Source: Phenylobacterium sp. (GTDB lineage Bacteria; Pseudomonadota; Alphaproteobacteria; Caulobacterales; Caulobacteraceae). From it: a stretch of 64,000 bases of DNA. Where the stretch lies: the NCBI RefSeq assembly GCF_030679875.1, contig NZ_JAUXSP010000006.1, forward strand, positions 1-64,000, written 5' to 3'. Both the position numbers and the translations under genes were made by a program. This document shows, in pieces, positions 18,191 through 25,944 of the stretch (positions are counted from its first letter, which is position 1; the number at the start of each line of letters is the position of its first letter). Under the pieces are notes generated by a model, which saw only the letters and a program-made list of their open reading frames with translations, had not been told where the DNA came from and made no database searches.

Positions 18191-18982
18191 GTGCCGACAA
18201 GGTTTGGATGGAAATCCTGGGCGGTGGGCGTCGCCCTTGGGCTCCTGGGAAATGTGGCGACCGCTACGGCTGAGGTTCCCCTCAATTCAGATCATCGCAT
18301 CCTCGGCGGTCCTGAACTGATAGCACTGGCTCGCTCAGTCGAGAACTTCAAGCCCAAGGATGCGTTTTCGGCTGCGCCAGATCAGTCGGCGCTCGCTGGA
18401 AAGAGATTTCGCATCGATCTCCCCGTGCCCGAAGATCGGACACCCGGTTGGAGCTACGACGTAGCGCGGCAGCAGTTGGAGGTACGGGTGGAGGGCGCGG
18501 GCCTCTATTTCACGCGGGACGTGCCCCAGCCATTCGATAGTGAGGCGGGTGGTCGACTGGGCGCGTTCCATGTGTTCTGGGAGACCACAACAAAGGGCGA
18601 GGGCTACACCGGCACAAACGCCTTCGGAGGGACGGCGGACGTTCGGAGCCAGTCCGTCAGGCAGTATGGGCTGGCGGAGTTCTCCAAGGGACCTACGCTT
18701 ACAGACAGGCAAGGTCTCGCCTTATCGGCCGCGATGGCACCGGGGGAAGCCCGAGCTTTGGTCCCGAACCTGCGCCTTCGGGTGGAGGGCTCGCTAAGCC
18801 CGATCAAGGGCGCTGTCGTTGCCTGCTTCAGCCACTATACTGAGGCGACGTTCAGCCTCCCCGAGGAAGAGTTCCGCAGGATGTGTCTGATCAGCACAAA
18901 GGTGGATGCGCTCAGTATCATCGACGCTCGCACGGGCGCGCTGCTCCAGCGATGGGACGCGCGTTCATTTGCCCCTCAGTAG
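18191..18982 (+). CDS. Secreted protein of unknown function
   Basis: Encodes 263 residues from a GTG. A signal peptide (WAVGVALGLLGNVATATA) is followed by a mature domain rich in beta-strand patterns, with no recognised catalytic motif and only two cysteines (ACFSHY, MCLIST), which could form a disulfide. The protein is predicted periplasmic or exported. It diverges from the broken XRE gene, sharing a 130-bp intergenic region. No close family came to mind. Confidence 0.65.
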   Translation: MPTRFGWKSWAVGVALGLLGNVATATAEVPLNSDHRILGGPELIALARSVENFKPKDAFSAAPDQSALAGKRFRIDLPVPEDRTPGWSYDVARQQLEVRVEGAGLYFTRDVPQPFDSEAGGRLGAFHVFWETTTKGEGYTGTNAFGGTADVRSQSVRQYGLAEFSKGPTLTDRQGLALSAAMAPGEARALVPNLRLRVEGSLSPIKGAVVACFSHYTEATFSLPEEEFRRMCLISTKVDALSIIDARTGALLQRWDARSFAPQ

Positions 18983-19423
18983 CGGCCCTTGGCTCGAGGC
19001 CGCTGCGCGGCAACAACGGCCCTCCAGCGCCCTCAGTTGACCGCCGGGGCGGCGCTCGTTCTACAGGTGGGGAAGGGCGCGTCCGAGTTCGGGCGGCGTC
19101 CGGGGGCGGCACACGTGGCAAACTCACGCAAGCGGTTGCGGATCAAGTTCGGCCCAGAACACGCCAATGGCTGCCTAACGCCAGGAGTAGAGGTTGGTTG
19201 GCTGCCCCGCCGTGGATGATGGGTGGCCTCGGTGACGCCCATGACCGCCAACTTGTTCTTGGCCGCCAGAAACTCAATCATCAATGTTTTCAGATAGTTA
19301 TAAGACCGACATTCGCCCGCGTGTGGTGCGCCTCTATAGCACTCGCTGCTGAGACTGGGAAGCGCCCTTGGCTCGGGTGACCAATCGCCATAGCGTTGCG
19401 GGGCGGTGATACGGGGAGTGGGG
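18983..19423. other. No gene recognised
   Basis: About 440 bases. Frames on both strands lack family resemblance. GGGGAG at 19413-19418 is the ribosome site for the following methyltransferase and favours its ATG at 19424 over a GTG at 19406. Confidence 0.4.
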
Positions 19424-21124
19424 ATGGTAAGCGCGCCCAACGCGAACAAGTTGTTCTATGGGGACAATCTCGACATCCTACGCCAGCACATTGCTGACGA
19501 ATGCGTCGACCTGATCTACCTCGACCCGCCGTTCAATTCCAACGCGACATACAACGTCCTGTTCAAGTCGCCGTCCGGCGAACAGAGTGCCGCGCAAATT
19601 GAGGCGTTTGACGATACCTGGCACTGGAACTTGTCAGCCGAACGCGCCTTCGATGAAGTCGTGCAGAGTGGTAATGCTGAAGCTGCAAACATGCTGATTG
19701 CAGTACGTAGCTTTCTCGGCACAAACGACATGATGGCTTACTTAGCTATGATGTCCGTTCGCCTCATAGAACTCCATCGAGTTCTAAAGCCTGAGGGGTC
19801 CCTATATCTCCATTGCGACCCAAAGGCCAGCCACTACCTTAAAATACTGCTCGACGCGATCTTTGGCACCGCGTCCTACACCAACGAGATTGTTTGGCAA
19901 CGCACCCCCGCACACAGTAGCGCTAAGAAGTTTGCCCCGATTCACGATATTATTCTGTATTATCGAAAATCTAAGAAGCATATCTGGAACGCACCCAGAG
20001 CCGGATATACTCAGGAATATCTCGATAAGTACTACAAGTTTGATGATGGTGATGGGAGGCTTTATTGGCGCGCAGACATCACTGGCGCGGGCACGCGCAC
20101 CGGCGACAGCGGGAAGCCCTGGAAGGGACGAGACCCCACGCACATCAACCGTCACTGGGCTTTGCCGGAGGAAGTGATCGCTGCCCTTGCTGGGGGGGCG
20201 GAAAAGGCCAAGAAGTTGACCGTTCAAGAAAAGCTCGAACTGCTGGACAACGCAGACTTGCTTTACTGGCCGAAGGGCGACGGGATGCCCCAATACAAGC
20301 GCTACCGGGAGAACCTGAAGGGGGTAGCCGTTGGCGATATCTGGACCGACGTTCAGCGGATCAACCCTGTCGGCAGCGAGCGCCTTGGGTATCCGACACA
20401 GAAGCCGCTCGCATTGCTTGAGCGTATCCTCGAAGTCTCATCGAAGCCGGGGGATGTAGTCCTTGATCCCTTCTGTGGGTGCGGAACGACCATCCACGCG
20501 GCGCAGAAGCTAGGCCGCAAATGGCTAGGCATCGACGTTACACACCTAGCTGTCGGACTGATACAGAAGCGCCTGACCGAAGCCTTCCCCTCCGTGAAGT
20601 ATGAGGTGGTCGGCGTACCCAAGGATATTGGCGCAGCGGTGGCGCTAGCGCTCGCGGATAAGCATGAGTTCCAGAAGTGGGCGCTCTCGCTAGTGGGGGC
20701 CCAGCCCTACAAGGGAGGGAAGAAGGGCGCGGACGGCGGCGTGGACGGGTACATCTTCTTCAAACTGGACGGCAAAACGACCGAGAAAGCCATCGTCTCA
20801 ATTAAGGGCGGGGCCCATGTTTCCGACACGATGATCAAAGATTTGATTACGACTGTTGATCATGAGAATGCGAAGATGGGAGTATTTGTTACTCTCGCGT
20901 CCCCGACAAAACCTATGATAAAGCGGGCGGTCACAGCCGGCTTCTACAAGCCGGATAGCGCTTTCTCGAAACTTTCTGGCCAGACGTACCCGAAGATCCA
21001 GATCTTTACGATTGCAGAGCTTATGGACGGCAAGAAGCCGCACATGCCCTGGATCGATACGTCTGGGTCGAAAAAGGCTAAGGTCGAGCAGGACGAGAAG
21101 TCACAAGGAACGCTCGATCTATAG
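19424..21124 (+). CDS. DNA methyltransferase (N4/N6 amino type) fused to an Mrr-like nuclease domain
   Basis: Encodes 566 residues. Catalytic motif IV DPPF (34-37) comes early and the AdoMet-binding motif DPFCGCGTT (348-356) comes late, the order of beta-type amino methyltransferases such as type III Mod and many solitary enzymes. Residues about 420-530 form a second domain with ADGGVDG (D437, D441) and IVSIKGG (K461), the D...x-K core of Mrr-like nucleases. So one chain may both methylate and cut DNA, or cut DNA of the wrong methylation state. No separate restriction or specificity gene is adjacent. The ATG at 19424 has ribosome site GGGGAG. Confidence 0.9.
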   Translation: MVSAPNANKLFYGDNLDILRQHIADECVDLIYLDPPFNSNATYNVLFKSPSGEQSAAQIEAFDDTWHWNLSAERAFDEVVQSGNAEAANMLIAVRSFLGTNDMMAYLAMMSVRLIELHRVLKPEGSLYLHCDPKASHYLKILLDAIFGTASYTNEIVWQRTPAHSSAKKFAPIHDIILYYRKSKKHIWNAPRAGYTQEYLDKYYKFDDGDGRLYWRADITGAGTRTGDSGKPWKGRDPTHINRHWALPEEVIAALAGGAEKAKKLTVQEKLELLDNADLLYWPKGDGMPQYKRYRENLKGVAVGDIWTDVQRINPVGSERLGYPTQKPLALLERILEVSSKPGDVVLDPFCGCGTTIHAAQKLGRKWLGIDVTHLAVGLIQKRLTEAFPSVKYEVVGVPKDIGAAVALALADKHEFQKWALSLVGAQPYKGGKKGADGGVDGYIFFKLDGKTTEKAIVSIKGGAHVSDTMIKDLITTVDHENAKMGVFVTLASPTKPMIKRAVTAGFYKPDSAFSKLSGQTYPKIQIFTIAELMDGKKPHMPWIDTSGSKKAKVEQDEKSQGTLDL

Positions 21125-21285
21125 CGACCTGATAACGAGGCGCTTACGCGAGGGGCCACCTGTCCAACATACTGGAGGCGGTTACCCCATAGGGTCGCCT
21201 GCCCACGAGGGGCGGCGTCCCTTTCCCTGCTGACGGACAGCGAGCCCTAGGACTCGTGACACCCATGGGGCCACCGGCCAGCTTG

Positions 21286-21378
21286 CTACGGCTTACGCCG
21301 GAGCGCCCAAATGATGGCGGCGACGGAGCCGCTAAGTGCGGCCAAGCCGTTGAGGATGTCGGCGATGAAGGGGAGCAT
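21286..21378 (-). CDS. Possible 30-residue membrane peptide
   Basis: An ATG at 21378 opens a 30-residue frame on the minus strand: MLPFIADILNGLAAL, then SGSVAAIIWALRRKP. It is a single hydrophobic helix with a basic tail, the plan of small membrane peptides and some type I toxins. There is no strong ribosome site. It is the only plausible coding sequence in the 439 gene-free bases between the methyltransferase and the serine recombinase. Confidence 0.3.
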   Translation of the reverse strand: MLPFIADILNGLAALSGSVAAIIWALRRKP

Positions 21379-21563
21379 GGTTCTATCGGGGCCTGACGCA
21401 GCAATGGCGCTGCGGCAGGGGGCGGTGACCACGTGTCTAACACTTCAGCGCGATGCGGCGCACAAGTTGTGGGTTTCGCGCTATGGCTCAGAAGATACTT
21501 GCAAGGCGGTTTTGTGCCAGGTATTGAGCTAGGTAAATCGCGCCCCTAACTTATGAGCTAGAC

Positions 21564-22190
21564 ATGCGGATTGCGTACTATCGTGTTTCGACGGGAGAGC
21601 AGAGTGTCGAAACCCAACGTCATGCGATGGGCGGAGGGTTCGACAAGGAGTTCGCCGACGAGGGCGTCAGCGGCGGGATCATGGCGGCGGACAGGCCGGG
21701 GTTCGCGAAACTCCTTCAGCACGTGCGCAAGGGGGACATGGTCTGCGTCTACGCGGTCGACCGGCTGGGTCGCGACAGCATCGACGTTCAGACGACGGTG
21801 CGCGACCTGATCCGGGCGGGCGTGACCGTTGAGGTCCGTGGCCTCGGCGTCTTGGCGGGCGATGCGGGCGAGTTGATCCTGGCTGTCCTGGCCCAGGTCG
21901 CGGACATGGAGCGGCGGAAGATCAGGGAGCGAACGGCGGAGGGCCGTGCTGCGGCTCGTGCATCGCTCCAGGCCACGGGCAAGACCCACAGGGGCAAACT
22001 CAGCCTTGGGCGGCCGAAGGCCCGCGATGGTGCAGAGGTGGCCTCCTGGCGGCGCGAGAACGGCGCAAGCATTCGCCAGACGGCGGTGCGGTTCGGCTTG
22101 TCCGACGCTACCGTGAAGCGGTACTGCGCGTCGGCGGGGTTGCTTCGCCCGGAGCGTACTGTCGCAGGGGAGGCGGAGCGTCTTGGCTAG
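21564..22190 (+). CDS. Serine recombinase (resolvase/invertase family)
   Basis: Encodes 208 residues. The N-terminal catalytic domain begins RIAYYRVSTGEQS with nucleophile Ser9, and includes DRPGFAKLL, VYAVDRLGRD and the long E-helix near ADMERRKIRERTAEGRAAA. The C-terminus carries a helix-turn-helix (SIRQTAVRFGLSDATVKRYC). The length is that of small resolvase/invertases. No terminal repeats of a Tn3-type transposon were recognised nearby, so it may act on sites within the island, for example inversion or dimer resolution. It reads rightward like the neighbouring cargo. Confidence 0.9.
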   Translation: MRIAYYRVSTGEQSVETQRHAMGGGFDKEFADEGVSGGIMAADRPGFAKLLQHVRKGDMVCVYAVDRLGRDSIDVQTTVRDLIRAGVTVEVRGLGVLAGDAGELILAVLAQVADMERRKIRERTAEGRAAARASLQATGKTHRGKLSLGRPKARDGAEVASWRRENGASIRQTAVRFGLSDATVKRYCASAGLLRPERTVAGEAERLG

Positions 22191-22289
22191 GCCCTTGCTA
22201 CGCTTTATCGCCATCGGCCAACAGGCGAGGTGCGTGGATCTTGATCGATGCTCCCTGGTTCTCAGAAGTCCTAAGTAAGAGTTCAGAAG

Positions 22290-23141
22290 GTGGGAGCATC
22301 AGAAAACAAAGCGCCGTCGGCGCGGGACTTGGAGGCTGAGTTTGAGCGTGACTTACAGACGCTCTCGAACGACCAGCTTCGGCGGAAGTACAAGAAGGAG
22401 GCAGGGTCCCACAGAAACAGGATGGCCTACGCCAAGAAGAAGGGGTGGGAGTGGGCTCCCGAATGGAACGACTTCCGCGCCTTCCTGCGGGACATGGGAC
22501 CCCTTCCTGATCCGACATTCTCGCTGGATCGCATCGACCCCAACCTGCACGCCTATGGTCCAAAGTTGGTCCGCTGGGCCGATAAGAAGACGCAGACCCG
22601 CAATCGGTCGAACACCCGCCTGATCCCTTTCCGGGGCGAGCGGCTGCCCATTCTGGAGGTGGCCGACCGGTTGGGCATGCCGTACAAAACCCTCTACTCG
22701 GCCGTGATTGGCCGGGGGGAGGCGGCGGACGATGTCGCGCAGAGACGGGCTGCTCCTGGCCCTTCAAGCTGGCACCACCCAAGGCCGGAGGTAGAGGCCC
22801 AGTTCCTGAAGGACTTCGCGGTCTGGCGGAAACGGCTAAGGCCAGGTTTCGAGGTCCTCGGCCATCCAGAGGTCTTTTACCTTCTGCATGTGTACCGCGT
22901 GCTCGAATTTACCGAGAAGGCACTGAACTTTCAGGCCAACGGTCATCCTTCAGAGGATGAGCTGAGTGCGAGCGAGGAGGGGCGGGCGTGGGTTGATGCC
23001 GACCAGCGCCGAAATGAAACCTTGAACTACCTTCAGTCGGCCCGGCCCGAATTAATGGGTTGGTTTCGGCCTGGGCCTGGACGGCTCGTTTCCGACATTG
23101 CCGCGCTCCTTGAGCGTGCTCACCGGCGCGACGGCATATGA
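22290..23141 (+). CDS. HNH/AP2-like DNA-associated hypothetical protein
   Basis: Encodes 283 residues from a GTG. Residues about 75-115 (SLDRIDPNLHAYGPKLVRWA, then TQTRNRSNTRLI) match the block 'SLDRIDNDGHYEPGNVRWAT..EQ.RNRRNN' seen in phage HNH/AP2-type proteins, whose first part is a nuclease-like finger and second an AP2-like DNA-binding region. A small helix-turn-helix-like stretch follows (ILEVADRLGMPYKTLYSAV). The N-terminus is charged and helical. The C-terminal 130 residues are not recognised. DNA binding or cutting is likely; whether it is an active homing-type enzyme is unknown, because the canonical second His is not obvious. Confidence 0.65.
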   Translation: MGASENKAPSARDLEAEFERDLQTLSNDQLRRKYKKEAGSHRNRMAYAKKKGWEWAPEWNDFRAFLRDMGPLPDPTFSLDRIDPNLHAYGPKLVRWADKKTQTRNRSNTRLIPFRGERLPILEVADRLGMPYKTLYSAVIGRGEAADDVAQRRAAPGPSSWHHPRPEVEAQFLKDFAVWRKRLRPGFEVLGHPEVFYLLHVYRVLEFTEKALNFQANGHPSEDELSASEEGRAWVDADQRRNETLNYLQSARPELMGWFRPGPGRLVSDIAALLERAHRRDGI

Positions 23142-23187
23142 AGAAATGGGCGGGAGTTTCAGACGCTTAAGGGCATCTCGTTCCAGA

Positions 23188-23358
23188 CGCGTATTCGGAC
23201 GCGGCGGCCACCTTCATTGCTATCTGGCGGAGAATGATTTCCGCTATAACGAGCGGGCAGCCCACGGCGTCAACGACCTGGAAAGGACGTCTCGCGCGTT
23301 ATCTGGCATTGTTGGTACGCGTCGCAAATGCCGGGACTCGCTCTCGGCGGCGATCTGA
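23188..23358 (+). pseudogene. IS1595-family transposase remnant (C-terminal end)
   Basis: The frame carries HLHCYLAENDFRYNERAAHG followed by VNDLERTSRALSGIVGTR. This is the conserved C-terminal block of ISXO2-like/IS1595 transposases ('HLHRYLAEFDFRYN.RAALGVND.ERAD...KGIVGKRLTYR'). The upstream catalytic part is missing or scrambled, so only the tail remains. It lies directly before the ribosome site of the next gene, showing that an insertion sequence once landed here and decayed. Confidence 0.75.
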
Positions 23359-23378
23359 AGCTAGAAGGGAGGCTAGAG

Positions 23379-24140
23379 GTGACACACGATCCCATCCGGC
23401 TAAGCTTCAAGATCGACGCCTTTCAGCCAGACCAAATCCCCATGGCCCGCCTAGCGGAATACATGTCCGATATCGCAATGATGATCGGAGAGAAGGCGAA
23501 CGTGCACTTCGTTCGCCTGGAGGATGGCTGCACTCAAATTCTTCATGACGTCGAATACACCGCCTATCCCAAAATTGAGGCGCGGCTGGCGAGCGTCCGC
23601 GACGGGACCGCGCCTGCGGAGGCGATGAATGCGTATCGTGGACTGAACAAGAAACTCGCCATCGACAACACGTTCGCCCGGTACACCGTCGCCGCCAATG
23701 ACGCGGACTTCGGACTCGATTTCCCCGGCATAGAAGCCCCAAAGCCGGTTGAGATCGCCCTCGTAGAGCAGCCTGGTTTCATCACCGGAACAGTCCAGGG
23801 GATCGGTGGGAAGACGATCAGCGAGAAGGGTGTAAGCGTCTTTGTGGACACAGGGGATACCGTGCACGCCTGCAGCGCGCCCATTGCGGTCGCGCGCGAC
23901 CTCGGAGCCTTCATCTTGCGAGAGCCTCGTCGTCTGGAGGGCTTCGCAGGTTGGCAGCGGGACGAGAATGGAACCTGGACGCTGAAGCGCTTCACCATCC
24001 AAGGTCACTTTCCTCTAGAGAGGGCCACTCTCGGAGAGCTCATCGAACAATTTCGGGCGGTCCCGTCTGACCTAAGCGAGATACGCGATCCTTGGGGCGC
24101 GCTGATGGCTGATCGCAATCAGGAAGGGGGGGAGCATTGA
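23379..24140 (+). CDS. Hypothetical protein, first gene of a two-gene module with a PIN-domain gene
   Basis: Encodes 253 residues from the GTG at 23379, which has the ribosome site AAGGGAGG at 23365-23372; a longer frame would run back into the transposase remnant. The N-terminus predicts strand/helix alternation (PIRLSFKIDAFQPDQIPMAR, then a helix LAEYMSDIAMMIG). A later region has beta character (GFITGTVQGIGG, VSVFVDTGDTVHACSAP). No family or catalytic motif was recognised. Its stop overlaps the TTG start of the PIN gene (TTGA), so the two are translationally coupled and likely act together. Confidence 0.75.
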   Translation: MTHDPIRLSFKIDAFQPDQIPMARLAEYMSDIAMMIGEKANVHFVRLEDGCTQILHDVEYTAYPKIEARLASVRDGTAPAEAMNAYRGLNKKLAIDNTFARYTVAANDADFGLDFPGIEAPKPVEIALVEQPGFITGTVQGIGGKTISEKGVSVFVDTGDTVHACSAPIAVARDLGAFILREPRRLEGFAGWQRDENGTWTLKRFTIQGHFPLERATLGELIEQFRAVPSDLSEIRDPWGALMADRNQEGGEH

Positions 24141-24706
24141 TCATCGGGGTGGATACCAGCTTCCTGCTCTACCTATTCGCGGAGCCGGGCGAGGTAGGCA
24201 CCCCGTTGCAAAACGGACAACCGATCCCCTTTGCCAAAGAGAGGGTGGCCGCACTTGTCAGCGAGCTGGAAAAGCTCAAGGCAACCATCATCGTCGGAAC
24301 GCCGGCAATGAGCGAGCTGATGATCCGAAGCGGCGTTCCCGCAGGTCAGCAGTGGCTGGCGATCATGAAAAAGTCGACGGTATTCAAGGTGGTCCCATTT
24401 GATGAAAAGTCGGCCGTCGAGGTTGCGATCATGGCTGGACATGCGCTGGAAGGCGAGAAGGGAACGATCGCCAATGGTGCCACTTACGCTAAGCTGAAAT
24501 ACGACCGCCAGATCGTAGCCATCGCCCACACGGAAGGCGCGACAGCCTTTTACAGTGATGATGACAACCAGCGAACCCACGCGGCGAGGCTCGGCATGAA
24601 CGTAAAGGGACTTGCGGACTGCATCGTGCCCCCAACCGCTAGCCAATCCCCACTTCAACTTGTTGGAGGTCGCGGCGAGAAACCGGTTAAAACTGGTCAA
24701 AGCTAG
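24137..24706 (+). CDS. PIN-domain ribonuclease-like protein
   Basis: Encodes 189 residues from a TTG overlapping the previous stop; a G-rich ribosome site (AAGGGGGGGAG) precedes it. It begins IIGVDTSFLLYLF with Asp6, the first acidic residue of PIN domains. The remaining cluster is present as Glu in SELM, Asp in KYDRQIVAIA and DD in FYSDDDNQRTH. PIN domains are metal-dependent RNases, often VapC toxins, but this one is longer than VapC and its partner lacks any VapB-type DNA-binding motif. Seen: the acidic tetrad. Inferred: RNase activity. It may be a toxin or defence effector. Confidence 0.82.
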   Translation: MIIGVDTSFLLYLFAEPGEVGTPLQNGQPIPFAKERVAALVSELEKLKATIIVGTPAMSELMIRSGVPAGQQWLAIMKKSTVFKVVPFDEKSAVEVAIMAGHALEGEKGTIANGATYAKLKYDRQIVAIAHTEGATAFYSDDDNQRTHAARLGMNVKGLADCIVPPTASQSPLQLVGGRGEKPVKTGQS

Positions 24707-24880
24707 CGCTTCGAGAAAGCGGCTCGAGAAGCGGAGGCGGACGAAGCTGATGCCACCTTCCAGCGGGTTTTCACGGCCGTTGTGCCGTCGAAGCGGCGAC
24801 CGGCGTCGGCCACCAAGCCGGCAGAAGACAAAAACCGACTAGCTGGCCTGCGGCTCCGCTTGGGTACGCATTCCACATAA
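24707..24880 (+). pseudogene. Start-less remnant of a small protein in frame after the PIN gene
   Basis: Immediately after the PIN stop (TAG, 24704-24706) the same frame stays open for 57 residues to TAA at 24878. It reads RFEKAAREAEADEADATFQR and then a basic tail, resembling small alphaproteobacterial proteins of the type 'RFxxxARELGxDExEAAFDxxL'. It has no start codon of its own. Either a fragment was joined here or the stop is a recent nonsense change in a longer protein. Confidence 0.4.
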
Positions 24881-24906
24881 TCGCCAATTCAACAGCTGAG
24901 CTTTAG

Positions 24907-25167
24907 CTAGGGGTCCGTCGCGGCCTCTGCGCGGTCACGAGCCTCGCGCTCGCGCTCCTTGATGCGCTCGTCGATCATTCTGTTGAGTAGCCGCCGAACC
25001 TGCGCCTCGGCCGGAAGGGACATTATCAGACCTATAGTCCCAGCAACGAGCATCGATATTCCCTGCCAGCCCGGTATGACCGGGGGCACGCCTTCGAGCA
25101 CCTTGTAGGATACGTAGGCGAAAAACCCCACGACCGGCCAATAGATGATTAGCACCAGAACCCCCAT
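24907..25167 (-). CDS. Small two-helix membrane protein
   Basis: Encodes 86 residues. Two hydrophobic segments (VLVLIIYWPVVGFFAYVSY at 3-21 and GISMLVAGTIGLIMSLPA at about 36-53) are followed by a highly charged helix (RRLLNRMIDERIKERERE) on the cytoplasmic side. It reads leftward, opposite to the PIN module, and no clear ribosome site precedes the ATG. Function unknown; it resembles accessory proteins carried near island ends. Confidence 0.55.
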   Translation of the reverse strand: MGVLVLIIYWPVVGFFAYVSYKVLEGVPPVIPGWQGISMLVAGTIGLIMSLPAEAQVRRLLNRMIDERIKEREREARDRAEAATDP

Positions 25168-25316
25168 GCATACTCACGCGCACTGGTGCAGACTTGGCAG
25201 AAAACCTGCTGGCTTTTCAAGAGGCGGTTTGGATGCACGGGTGACCGGATATAGTTGATCAAAATCACCCAGCTACCCAGTTACTGCTCGTCCAAGTGTG
25301 GGCTGCCGCAACGGCC

Positions 25317-25434
25317 AGGTGTCGCACGACATTGGCGGCGTTGCATCCGGTTGCAACTTCGGATGACGGCTTGGCCCGATCCGCATCTTGAGCTACCGAT
25401 TGGACGAGAGGTGTGACACCCGGCTGCGACACCT
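25317..25434. repeat. Recombinase-arm-like repeats inside the right island end
   Basis: AGGTGTCGCA (25317-25326) is mirrored exactly by TGCGACACCT (25425-25434), and the palindrome GGTGT-G-ACACC lies between them at 25410-25420. TGTGACACC (25412-25420) recurs just inside the left attachment repeat at 15782-15790. Repeats of this kind flanking both attachment sites fit binding sites for the integrase N-terminal domain or an excision factor. Confidence 0.55.
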
Positions 25435-25496
25435 CCTCAGTGGCGGTTCGTCTAAGGTGGCTGTATTATTTAGATAATCTGGCGCTGCGGTTGGGC

Positions 25497-25517
25497 TCCT
25501 GCCGGGCCCACCAGCGG
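25497..25517 (+). repeat. Right attachment repeat
   Basis: Exact 21-bp copy of the left repeat, again ending GGGCCCACCAGCGG. The preceding bases (GCGGTTGGGC) do not continue a tRNA T-arm as well as the left copy does, so this is the distal end of the island. Chromosomal-type genes begin after it. Confidence 0.88.
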
Positions 25518-25944
25518 GGTGTTCGCAGGGGTCGGGCTCAAACAGTCCGCAGAACCTTCGCCGCCTCATGATCCCCCAATGGGCGGCGGGCCGCCCCAGC
25601 GTGGCTTAAACCGAAAGCCTAGATTGCGACGGCGCCTATCGGCTGGGCCAGACCTGTCCTTGGTCCCCGTCACGCCGCGTCGGCGCACCGATCAAGCCCT
25701 CGATTGAGAACAAGCAATCCGCTATCGCGGCCTAGGGGTTAGGTTCTCCTGGATTGGCGCTTTGGGTGCTGTTCCCGGTCGAAAGGAGACGTCGCGCCGA
25801 TTGGCTCTCCACAACTCACACTTGGCCCCCGGCGCCGCCGCGGGGCCGCCTTTCTTTCTGGGATTGGAGACGCCTGGCGGCGGCGGTTGTGACGACAGCG
25901 CCGGGATCATCGCGATGCGAGGGTTCAGATTGAAGGAGTTTTCC
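25518..25944. other. No gene recognised
   Basis: About 430 bases between the island end and the next regulator. No frame on either strand resembles a protein. AAGGAG at 25933-25938 is the ribosome site that sets the start of the following TetR gene at the GTG at 25945 rather than at 25762. Confidence 0.4.

Larger units (their letters stand above)
15702..25517. mobile_element. 9.8-kb integrative genomic island
   Basis: Bounded by the 21-bp direct repeats at 15702-15722 and 25497-25517. A tyrosine recombinase begins 81 bases inside the left repeat, the standard layout for elements that insert at tRNA 3' ends. Cargo includes a methyltransferase-nuclease fusion, a serine recombinase, an HNH/AP2-like gene, a PIN-domain pair and several broken genes. 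Several ORFs here use rarer codons and the local base composition is more mixed than in the nitrate locus. No transfer genes are present. Confidence 0.85.
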
